In this document: piece by piece, positions 14,185-20,921 of the stretch | Layout of the letters: the number at the start of each line of letters is the position of its first letter | Position numbering within the stretch: position 1 is the first letter of the stretch | Virus record (IMG/VR): IMGVR_UViG_3300027965_000019 | Coordinates: 1-20,921 of that record | Strand: one strand, 5' to 3' | DNA length: 20,921 nt | Origin: a virus | Made by a program: the position numbers and the translations under genes | Notes under the pieces: generated by a model | Databases searched by the model: none | What the model was told of the DNA's origin: nothing | The model's input: the letters and a program-made list of their open reading frames with translations, nothing else

Positions 14185-14831
14185 TGCCGATGTCGACACA
14201 GATCTTTCCGGCGCTCCCCGGTCTCGGCTGGAGCGTCAAGCGCACGCCGGTGTGGAAGACGCGCAAGCAGGAATCCATCTCGGGCAAGCGTACTTCGATC
14301 GCGGACTGGTCGTTTCCCCGCTGGGAGTGGGAAATCACCTTCGACTTTCTGCGCCAGGCAGGAACCGGCCAGCAATCCGCGTCCTTTGCGGGCGCGAGCT
14401 ATGCCGAATTCGCCAGCTTGGCCGGGTTCTTCAATCTCCGCTCCGGCGCTTTCGACAGCTTTCTCTACCAAGATGCGGACGACAACACCGTCGTCAACCA
14501 AACGATCGGGACGGGGGATGGCTCGACGACCCTCTTTCAGCTCGTGCGCGCCTTCGGCGGCTTCGTCGAGCCGATCTACGCGCCGACCAATATCAGCGCG
14601 GTCTTCGTCAATGGCATCAATATCGGCAGCGCTTACAGCGTATCGAGCTGGGGCCTCTCGCTGACGCCCGGCATCATCACGCTCAACACGCCCGCGGGCG
14701 CCGGGCAGACGGTTGCCGCGAGTTTCACCTATGCCTTCCCCTGCCAGTTCGACGACGACCGCATGACCTTCGAGAAGTTCATGGCGGCACTCTATGCGGC
14801 GAAATCGGTGAAGTTCTCTACCTTGAAGTGA
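14184..14831 (+). CDS. Distal tail protein, DUF2460 family (RcGTA gp12-like)
   Basis: A 215-residue protein with DUF2460 landmarks: IFPALPGLGWSVKRTPVWKT near the start, RWEWEITFDFLR, FFNLRSGAFDSFLYQDADD, GTGDGSTTLFQLVRAFGG, and CQFDDDRMTFEKF close to the end. It builds the ring between tail tube and hub. Start ATG 14184 overlaps the tape measure stop; ATG 14190 is an alternative two codons later. Length and neighbours agree with RcGTA gp12. Confidence 0.88.
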   Translation: MPMSTQIFPALPGLGWSVKRTPVWKTRKQESISGKRTSIADWSFPRWEWEITFDFLRQAGTGQQSASFAGASYAEFASLAGFFNLRSGAFDSFLYQDADDNTVVNQTIGTGDGSTTLFQLVRAFGGFVEPIYAPTNISAVFVNGINIGSAYSVSSWGLSLTPGIITLNTPAGAGQTVAASFTYAFPCQFDDDRMTFEKFMAALYAAKSVKFSTLK

Positions 14832-14838
14832 CGCGCTC

Positions 14839-15048
14839 ATGAAGCTGTGGACTTTTCTGTTCCCATCCGCCGCGAGCCTTTATCGAAGCGCCCGTGTGGC
14901 CGCACCCGATCGGCATAGCGCCGTCGCGACCTTGACCGCCGCGATCGAGGAGGGGCTCGAGCGGGACGTGCTTTGCCAATATGCGGGCGAGGTGCCCGCG
15001 GAGGCGCCGAAAGTGCTGGAGCTTGTTGCGCGCGGTGCAGAGCGATGA
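14839..15048 (+). CDS. Small protein between distal tail and hub genes
   Basis: A 69-residue protein, MKLWTFLFPSAASLYRSARV then a helical acidic half (VATLTAAIEEGLERDVLCQY) ending KVLELVARGAER. No family recognised. It starts 7 bases after the DUF2460 stop and its own stop overlaps the hub start, so it is embedded in a coupled cluster. That tight packing is the main reason to treat it as real. Confidence 0.65.
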   Translation: MKLWTFLFPSAASLYRSARVAAPDRHSAVATLTAAIEEGLERDVLCQYAGEVPAEAPKVLELVARGAER

Positions 15049-15935
15049 AGCCGGCGAGTCTCGAATTGCTGGCCTTGCTCGAAACCCGGCAATTCTATGT
15101 GGCCGATCTCTATACCTTCACGCTGGCCGGCGGCGGGGTGTTGCGTTATTGCAGCGGCGATCAAACGGTCATGGCCAATGGCTTCACCTATAGCGCCGGC
15201 GGCACGACGGGTCCCTACTTCGATCGGCAGGACAACAAAGCCAAGTGCCACTGGAAGATCGGTGTCGAAGTCGACACGCTCGTCTTCGACGTTTTGCCGG
15301 GCACCGCCACGGTGCTTGGCGAACCGTTCTTGCAGGCCGTCCATGCAGGTCAGTTCGATGGCGCGGAGGTCGTTCTCGAGCGCGCCTTCATGCCCAGCTA
15401 CGGCGATACGAGCCGCGGAACCATCGTGTATTTCGTCGGCCGCGTTGCCGAAATCGACGCAGGCCGATCGATCGCAACATTCTCGGTCAACAGCCATCTC
15501 GAGCTGTTGAACCTGCAATTGCCGCGAAACCTATTCCAGTCCGGTTGCGTCAATAATCTCGGTGATGCCGCCTGTGGCGTCAGCCTGGCGAGCTATGGCG
15601 TCGCGGGAAGCGTGACCAGCGTGGCGAATGCCGCGAATTCCGTGTCGGCGACCACCGTTGGCGGACAGGCAGCCGGATATTTTCAACTCGGCAAGATTCG
15701 TTTCACGAGCGGCGGGAATGCTGGTCTGACGCGAAGCATCGCCTCCTATGACCAGACGAATGGCGCCCTGGTCTTTGTCAGTCCGTTCCCTGTGGCGCCG
15801 GCGCAAGGTGACGCGTTTCAGATCTTTCCCGGCTGCGACAAGACCTATAGCGGTTCGAATGGATGCCCAAAATTCAACAATGTCGCGCGATTCAAGGGCT
15901 TTCCGTTCGTGCCAGTTCCCGAGACGGCGGTGTGA
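15045..15935 (+). CDS. Tail hub protein, DUF2163 with Phage_BR0599-type C-terminus (RcGTA gp13-like)
   Basis: A 296-residue hub protein. The N-terminus (LELLALLETRQFYVADLYTF) and central QDNKAKCHWKIGVEVDTLVF match DUF2163 (PF09931). The C-terminus has the Phage_BR0599 (PF09356) ending, FPGCDKTYSGSNGCPKFNN followed by ARFKGFPFVP. Four cysteines, 168, 177, 264 and 274, form the spacing C-x8-C...C-x9-C, like the iron-sulfur site of lambda minor tail protein gpL, so a 4Fe-4S cluster is plausible. Start ATG 15045 lies in the preceding gene's stop. RcGTA carries the equivalent gene in the same place. Confidence 0.9.
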   Translation: MKPASLELLALLETRQFYVADLYTFTLAGGGVLRYCSGDQTVMANGFTYSAGGTTGPYFDRQDNKAKCHWKIGVEVDTLVFDVLPGTATVLGEPFLQAVHAGQFDGAEVVLERAFMPSYGDTSRGTIVYFVGRVAEIDAGRSIATFSVNSHLELLNLQLPRNLFQSGCVNNLGDAACGVSLASYGVAGSVTSVANAANSVSATTVGGQAAGYFQLGKIRFTSGGNAGLTRSIASYDQTNGALVFVSPFPVAPAQGDAFQIFPGCDKTYSGSNGCPKFNNVARFKGFPFVPVPETAV

Positions 15936-15936
15936 C

Positions 15937-16422
15937 ATGGATGAGATCGAACGGCAGCAGCGCGCGGCGGTTGTCGCCGAGGCTCGGAGCTGGTTGCGCA
16001 CGCCCTATCACCACGAGGCGCGAATCAAGGGCGTCGGTGTCGATTGCGCCCAGTTGCTCATTGGCGTGTTCTCGGCACCGGGCGTCGATCTGATCGAACC
16101 GCTCGTCGTGCCCCACTATCCGCATGACTGGCATTTGCATCGCGCCGCGGAGCGGTACATGCACATCATCCTCGAACATGCCCGCGAAATCGAAGGCCGA
16201 CCGCTTCCCGGAGATGTTGTCCTCTGGCGCTTCGGCCGATGCTACTCGCATGGCGCCATCGTCATCGAGTGGCCAATGGTCATCCATGCCTATCTCCATC
16301 GCACCTGCTCGCTCGAGGATGCGGAAGCGGCCGCGTGGCTCAATGTCGTTGGCGAAGGCGAGGGGGATCGGGGCAGGCCTCGGCCGCGCAAGTTCTTCAG
16401 CTATTGGGGCGCGGGAAAGTGA
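15937..16422 (+). CDS. NlpC/P60 peptidoglycan hydrolase of the tail (RcGTA gp14-like)
   Basis: A 161-residue cysteine peptidase. The triad is Cys37 in GVDCAQLL, His105 in CYSHGAIV and probably His117 in VIHAYL. The supporting motif RPLPGDVVLWRF at about 88-99 is typical. In phages of this type it opens the cell wall during DNA entry and sits at the tail tip. The start ATG 15937 follows the hub stop by one base, and the stop overlaps the next gene as GTGA. Confidence 0.9.
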   Translation: MDEIERQQRAAVVAEARSWLRTPYHHEARIKGVGVDCAQLLIGVFSAPGVDLIEPLVVPHYPHDWHLHRAAERYMHIILEHAREIEGRPLPGDVVLWRFGRCYSHGAIVIEWPMVIHAYLHRTCSLEDAEAAAWLNVVGEGEGDRGRPRPRKFFSYWGAGK

Positions 16423-19400
16423 GCTTTCTCACGGGTCGTCCCACCCAGGCGCAGCAAACGCCGGCAATATCGGGGCTGCAGATCCAGTCTTCGGTGCTCG
16501 GCAAGCCGATCCCCATCATTTATGGCGCCACACGCGTTGCCGGAAATCTCATCTGGTATGGCGGCTTTCAGCAATTGTCCGGTGCTCAGCAGACGGGCAA
16601 GGGTGGTGGCGGCGGTGGCGGCAAGGGGGGCGGCAAAGGCGGGGGATCGCAGACCAATTATCAGGCTTCGGTGGCGATCGCGCTCTGCGAGGGACCGGTC
16701 GCGGGATACGGTCATCTCTGGAACAACAAGAACGTCTCGCATGTCAACGCGACATTCACGGAATTCTTTGGCAACTATCCGCAAACGCCTTGGACCTATC
16801 TCACGACGAATGATCCGGCACAGGCTTTGGGCTATGCCGGTGTCGGCTACGTCGCCGCGGCGAATTTGCAGCTCGGCGCAGGCGCGCAATTGCCGAACTT
16901 CAATTTCGAGGTCCAGGGGGCGCTCTTCGGCACGGGCAACAATCAGGCCGGATTCGGCGATGCCGATCCATCCCAGGTTGTCGCCGATCTTCTGACGAAT
17001 TCCTTCTACGGCGCAGGTTTTCCCGCGGCGCGGCTTGGCACGCTCAATACCGTGCTGCAGGAAGCCCATGTCGTTCCGGCGACCGGGCCGTTGGTCGTGA
17101 CCGTCGCTGAGGCGCCCTTCTTCAAGGCCAATCTCGATGTGGTGAGCGGCGGAACGACGCTGAGCTGCGTCGCGGGGAGCCCGGCCGCCGGGCAGTACTC
17201 GTTTTCCGCGGGCGTCTACACCTTCAACGCGGCGCAGGCCGGATCGACCGTTCGGATCAGCTATGCCTGGCTTGGCGGCCTTACGAATTATCAGGCCTAC
17301 GCCCTCGCCTCCGGTCTTTGGATATCGCCTGCCTATACCGACCAGGCCCAGGTCTCGTCGATGCTGGACGATATCGCGACTTACACCAATTCCGAATGGG
17401 TTTGGTCGAGCGGCGTTCTGACGCTGGTCCCCCGCGGGACCGTGGCGATCGGCGGCAATGGTTTCAGCTACGCGCCGCCCGCCGCGCCGCTGTTCAATCT
17501 GACGGATGATGATTTTCTGCCGAATGTCGGCGGAGGTGGCGCATCGGCGGCGGCGAATGGCGATCCGGTGCTGCTGACCCGCCTGCGCCCGGCCGATCAG
17601 CTCAACGACATCAAGATCGAATGCCTCGATCGCGCCAACCAATACAATATCGCGATCGTCGAAGCGTCCGATCAGGCGATGATCGACAATTTCGGACGCC
17701 GCTCGGACCAGAGCCGGCAGGCGCATCTCTTCTGCGACTTGAACGCGGCGAACACCTCGGCGCAGCTTCTTCTGCAACGACAGGCGATCCGCAATACCTA
17801 TCAATTCACGCTGGATCAGCGGTATTGCGTTCTCGATCCCATGGATATCGTCACGCTGACCGATGCGGGCCTCGGCCTCAATCAGCAGCCGGTTCGGATC
17901 ACCGAGATCACGGAGAACGACGACGGCACGCTGTCGATCGTCGCCGAGGAGTACCCTGCAGGTCTGGGTGCGCCGCCGACCTACAGCTTTCAGACGGGAC
18001 AGCGCTTTGCCGCCAATTACAATCTCTCCGCCGGCAACATCAATCCGCCGATCATCTTCGAGCCGCCGGCGGCTCTGGCCGAGGATCTCGAGATTTGGCT
18101 CTCGGTATCGGGTCAGCCGGGGATCTATGGCGGCGCGGATGTCTATATCTCCGGCGATGGGGACACCTATCAATTTCTCGGCCGGCTTCTCGGGCCGACG
18201 CGCATGGGCGCGCTTGCAGCGCCGCTTCCGGCGGTGGCGGCGGCGACTACCGGGCCGACCCTCGATCAGACCAGCACGCTCTCGGTCAACCTGTCGGAAA
18301 GCGGCGGCCAGCTTTTCTCGGTGACGCCGCAGGCGGCGGCCAGCGGCAACTCGCTCTGTTACGTCGATGGCGAGCTCATCGCCTTTGCCAATGCGACGCT
18401 GACCGGCGCCAATCAATACAGCCTCACCTCCCTGGTTCGCGGCATGTATGGCAGTCCCATCGGTTCCCACGGCGTCGGCTCGGCCTTCGCTCGGCTCGAT
18501 GGGCAGTTTTTCCGCGTGCCCTTCACGGCGGACCGGATCGGGCAGGTCGTCTATTTCAAATTTCTGACTTTCAACCAGTATGGCGGCGGCGAGCAGAGCC
18601 TCGCCAGCGCCCAACCCTATGCCTATGCGATCCAGGGCACCGCCTTTGCCTCGCCTCTTGCCGCGCCGAGCAATCTGGTCGCGGTCTATGTCGCCAATCA
18701 GACATCGATCACTTGGTCGGAGATCGGCGGCGATTTTCGGCCGATCCTCTATGAAATCCGCTCCGGCGCGAGCTTCCAAGGCGGGCAGGTTCTCGGCACA
18801 TTGGCGCACCCGCCTTTTGTCGTGCCCGGCAACGGCACCTATTGGGTCGCGGCGGTGACACGCCCGATTGCCGGCATACAGGTCTACTCCGCCTGGCAAA
18901 GCATAACCGTTTCCGGCGCAGTGATCGCGACGAACACGGTGCAAAGCTTCAATGAGGGCGCCACGGGCTGGTCGGGGAGCTTCGGCGGGAACGCGACGCT
19001 CAGCGGCGGTGTCGTCGTCCTCGACTATCAGGGGAATGTACTCGGCGTCGCCGATTGGCTGAACGACCTCGATATTCTGCACATGCCGCCAGCGGGTCCC
19101 GCCGGAACTTATACGATTCCCGCATCCCACCGCGTCAATGTCGGCCGTGTCGCGCCGTGCACCGTGTCGATCGCTCTCACCTCGATCGGGCAGGTGCCCG
19201 GCCAAAGCGTCCTCTCGATAACGAACTGGCTGGCGAACACCGACATTCTCGGCAACGCGGCGTCGGCCAATGTGAACGTCGTGCCCTACATCCAGACCGC
19301 CGGCGCCAATGGCGTGTTCGGTCCGTTTCAGAAATTCGTGCCGGGCGTTTACAACGCGCAGTTCTTCAACATCCAAGTTCAGCTATCGTCGACGGACAGC

Positions 19401-19721
19401 CAGACGCAAGCGATACTCGAGAGCCTCGTCTTCTCGATCAGCATCCCCGACCGCATCGATGATTATGTCGGCGTCACCGTCCCGGCAGCCGGGCTCAATC
19501 TCGTCTATTTCGTCAACGGCGCAACGAGCGCAACGCCTGCGCCGTTCAACAGCGGGCCGGGAGGCCAGGCGCTTCCGCAGATTCAAGTGACGGTGATCGG
19601 CGAGCAGGCCGGCGACATCGTCAGCCTCACCAATCAAACGCTGGCGGGCGCAACCGTGCAGATTCTGAATGGCGGCGCCGGCGTTCAGCGCGTCGCAAAC
19701 ATCCTGGTGAAGGGGTTTTGA
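16419..19721 (+). CDS. Tail tip/host specificity protein (RcGTA gp15 / gpJ-like)
   Basis: An 1100-residue protein. GTG 16419, inside the NlpC stop, is the start because homology-like sequence begins there (MSFLTGRPTQAQQTPAISGL). Residues 28-50 carry GKPIPIIYGATRVAGNLIWY. Residues 60-77 are a Gly/Lys tract. A stretch near 400-515 (LDRANQYNIAIVEASD; LDQRYCVLDPMDIVTLTD) fits Phage-tail_3 (PF13550) hub proteins. Residues 218-282 are the beta module shared with the tail tube. The C-terminal third is beta-rich with LTSLVRGMYG and Ig-like segments, and probably faces the host. It is the central tip that leads DNA entry. The lack of a clear TIM-barrel region differs from RcGTA gp15. Confidence 0.88.
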   Translation: MSFLTGRPTQAQQTPAISGLQIQSSVLGKPIPIIYGATRVAGNLIWYGGFQQLSGAQQTGKGGGGGGGKGGGKGGGSQTNYQASVAIALCEGPVAGYGHLWNNKNVSHVNATFTEFFGNYPQTPWTYLTTNDPAQALGYAGVGYVAAANLQLGAGAQLPNFNFEVQGALFGTGNNQAGFGDADPSQVVADLLTNSFYGAGFPAARLGTLNTVLQEAHVVPATGPLVVTVAEAPFFKANLDVVSGGTTLSCVAGSPAAGQYSFSAGVYTFNAAQAGSTVRISYAWLGGLTNYQAYALASGLWISPAYTDQAQVSSMLDDIATYTNSEWVWSSGVLTLVPRGTVAIGGNGFSYAPPAAPLFNLTDDDFLPNVGGGGASAAANGDPVLLTRLRPADQLNDIKIECLDRANQYNIAIVEASDQAMIDNFGRRSDQSRQAHLFCDLNAANTSAQLLLQRQAIRNTYQFTLDQRYCVLDPMDIVTLTDAGLGLNQQPVRITEITENDDGTLSIVAEEYPAGLGAPPTYSFQTGQRFAANYNLSAGNINPPIIFEPPAALAEDLEIWLSVSGQPGIYGGADVYISGDGDTYQFLGRLLGPTRMGALAAPLPAVAAATTGPTLDQTSTLSVNLSESGGQLFSVTPQAAASGNSLCYVDGELIAFANATLTGANQYSLTSLVRGMYGSPIGSHGVGSAFARLDGQFFRVPFTADRIGQVVYFKFLTFNQYGGGEQSLASAQPYAYAIQGTAFASPLAAPSNLVAVYVANQTSITWSEIGGDFRPILYEIRSGASFQGGQVLGTLAHPPFVVPGNGTYWVAAVTRPIAGIQVYSAWQSITVSGAVIATNTVQSFNEGATGWSGSFGGNATLSGGVVVLDYQGNVLGVADWLNDLDILHMPPAGPAGTYTIPASHRVNVGRVAPCTVSIALTSIGQVPGQSVLSITNWLANTDILGNAASANVNVVPYIQTAGANGVFGPFQKFVPGVYNAQFFNIQVQLSSTDSQTQAILESLVFSISIPDRIDDYVGVTVPAAGLNLVYFVNGATSATPAPFNSGPGGQALPQIQVTVIGEQAGDIVSLTNQTLAGATVQILNGGAGVQRVANILVKGF

Positions 19722-19722
19722 T

Positions 19723-20760
19723 ATGGGCACATTGCAATGGGGCGTGAGCGGGACGATCTCGGGCCTGCAAAACAATCAGCAAGGCAACAGCATCGCGGCC
19801 GCCCTCGCGACGGCCAGTCAAGGCGGAACGGCACCGACGCCAAGCTCGACGGGGCTCCCCGCCACCTCCGGCGTGCTATGGCATGACACCTCCGCCAATC
19901 AGCTGAGGATCCGTGATCAGGCAGATTCCACATGGATGTCGATCGCCGCCGTCGATGAGACCAACAAGCAGGTCGTCATGCAGCATGGCGGCTGTCGCTT
20001 TCAATTCGGCAGCGCCACCTCGGTCGTGCTGAAGCCCTACAATGGCAACGGCATCAAGATCAATGGCGTCTACTACGCGATTTCGGTGAACGGCGTCATC
20101 TCCGCCAATACGAGCACTTTTGTCAGCGGCGTGAGCAACAGCAATCTCGCCGCCTCGACCGCCTATCTCGTCTATCTCTTCAACAATGGCGGCGCGCCCG
20201 CGCTCGATTTCTGGCCGCTCTCGGGCGGTCATGTGACGGACAGCAGCGCCGGCAACATCGGCGTCGAAGTCCGCAGCAACAGCGGCAGCCCGGACAGCAC
20301 GCGAACACTGGTGGGCGCGGTGCTAACCAATGCAAGCGGGCAGTTTCAATTTTCCTCGACATTCGTTGGTGTTGCCAGTTGGTTCAATCGGCGTCTCGTC
20401 ACAGCGTCGTCAGTGACGTTCAACTCATCTGCATCCAGTGCAAGCCCCGCAGTGTTGGCTAACTCAGGGGCTAATATCTTTGCCTGGGCTGATGCACCAG
20501 TCATCAATGCTTCGTTCATTGGACACGTTTTTTCATCGTCAACCGGGTTCGGCACCGATACCTATCTGGGGCAAGGATCGATTGCGCAGACACCAGGGAT
20601 GGCGATTTCGATCACGACGGCAGGTGCTACCTACAATGCTTCCATCGCTGGGCCGATCATCCTCGGAGGGGATGGCTTCTTGCAAGTAAACACCTTTGCT
20701 CAGGTCGGATCGCTCTCGGCTACGTGGGCCGGCACTACCTATGCCGCCGCGTTAATTTAA
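19723..20760 (+). CDS. Tail fibre or receptor-binding protein
   Basis: A 345-residue protein starting one base after the tip protein stop, with GAAGGGG upstream. The N-terminal 75 residues (PATSGVLWHDTSANQLRIRD, then WMSIAAVDE) are the usual attachment segment of siphophage fibres that bind the tip. The rest is Ser/Gly/Asn/Ala-rich beta sequence with little hydrophobic core. From about 20390 the DNA is less GC-rich and less biased in codon use than the first half. That suggests a replaceable receptor-binding end. The gene ends with TAA, unlike most neighbours. Exact family uncertain. Confidence 0.75.
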   Translation: MGTLQWGVSGTISGLQNNQQGNSIAAALATASQGGTAPTPSSTGLPATSGVLWHDTSANQLRIRDQADSTWMSIAAVDETNKQVVMQHGGCRFQFGSATSVVLKPYNGNGIKINGVYYAISVNGVISANTSTFVSGVSNSNLAASTAYLVYLFNNGGAPALDFWPLSGGHVTDSSAGNIGVEVRSNSGSPDSTRTLVGAVLTNASGQFQFSSTFVGVASWFNRRLVTASSVTFNSSASSASPAVLANSGANIFAWADAPVINASFIGHVFSSSTGFGTDTYLGQGSIAQTPGMAISITTAGATYNASIAGPIILGGDGFLQVNTFAQVGSLSATWAGTTYAAALI

Positions 20761-20823
20761 CCAAAGTGGGACATTGATGATCACGAGAGCCGCTTTCAAA
20801 GCAGCATCATCCTGATGCGCGCT

Positions 20824-20921
20824 TGACCTGCCCCTGAGAAGTTCCTCCAGATGGCGTTAGAGTCCGGCCCAAACGAGGGACGGACCGATGAAGCGGGGCA
20901 GATTTACGGAAGAGCAGATCA
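20824..20921 (+). mobile_element. IS3-family insertion sequence, left end (IS407 group-like)
   Basis: TGACCTGCCCC at 20824 matches the terminal inverted repeat of IS407-group IS3 elements, followed by an approximately 60-base leader and a transposase start. The element runs off the window. It begins 63 bases after the tail fibre stop. The target-site duplication cannot be tested without the right end. Confidence 0.75.
20888..20921 (+). CDS. IS3-family transposase OrfA, 5' end only
   Basis: The first 11 codons read MKRGRFTEEQI, the characteristic start of IS407-type OrfA (helix-turn-helix DNA-binding subunit). GAGGGA at 20875-20880 lies 7 bases upstream. Full proteins normally arise by fusion with OrfB through -1 frameshifting. 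The gene is cut by the window end and not by mutation as far as can be seen. Confidence 0.75.
   Translation, partial: MKRGRFTEEQI

Noticed and set aside
16239-16418. Upstream extension of the tip protein within the NlpC gene
   Set aside because: It fully overlaps the catalytic domain of the peptidase in another frame; GTG 16419 in a stop-start overlap fits the operon pattern.
16401-19376. Very long minus-strand open frame (about 990 codons)
   Set aside because: It lies opposite the tip protein gene. Its sequence is Arg/Asp/Gly-rich low-sense protein typical of antisense frames in GC-rich DNA, and no start signal or motif was seen.
20777-20815. Twelve-codon frame MITRAAFKAASS between fibre and IS
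   Set aside because: It closes before the IS begins, has only a weak GGGA upstream, and no resemblance to a known peptide; kept only as a possible remnant.
1-20921. tRNA genes, CRISPR arrays, riboswitches, att sites
   Set aside because: I looked for cloverleaf ends, regularly spaced repeats and paired terminal repeats and found none; the only direct repeats are the promoter modules and portal linkers.

Overview
The window is a GC-rich (by eye) block of siphovirus-like prophage late genes, almost all on the + strand. It probably comes from an alphaproteobacterium, perhaps Hyphomicrobiales. I infer this from codon bias, from an RcGTA-like gene order (terminase, portal, protease, capsid, connectors, tail tube, chaperone, tape measure, DUF2460, DUF2163, NlpC/P60, tip protein), and from two linker motifs common in alphaproteobacterial phages. 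No tRNA, rRNA, CRISPR array, integrase or lysis gene is visible.

Layout. 1-47 is the start of a probable leftward gene. 145-227 is a short promoter-terminator module. 286-1801 is a polymorphic toxin (N-terminal phage domain, linker, Ntox44-like C-terminus) overlapping a four-helix membrane protein that is its likely immunity partner. 1850-2410 is the terminase small subunit. 2454-2540 is a second copy of the promoter-terminator module, followed by the terminase large subunit (2552-3913), a small protein, and a 663-residue portal. The portal carries a C-terminal linker and a JAMM/DUF4329-like metallopeptidase domain. After it come a secreted immunity-like protein, decayed coding sequence, an orphan copy of the portal linker and a strong terminator (6903-6923). 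Prohead protease, major capsid protein, connectors, tail tube, chaperone pair, tape measure, distal tail, hub, NlpC/P60 peptidase, 1100-residue tip protein and tail fibre follow to 20760. The start of an IS3-family element (20824 onward) closes the window.

How it works together. The structural genes are tightly packed, with many ATGA or GTGA stop-start overlaps, as expected for co-translated virion parts. The unusual content is two toxin-immunity-like cassettes in the packaging and head module. One is a free-standing gene with its own copy of the promoter-terminator that also precedes terL. The other is fused to the portal, a protein present in every virion. Both join toxin to carrier through a short Phe-Asn/Asp-Pro...Gly-Gln-Trp/Phe linker. 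The second cassette is followed by an orphan linker and a broken gene, the arrangement left when polymorphic toxin tips are exchanged by recombination. My main proposal is that this phage uses virion proteins as carriers for exchangeable toxin domains, and that late expression passes through promoters with an immediate terminator. These are inferences from motifs read by eye; no database search was possible.
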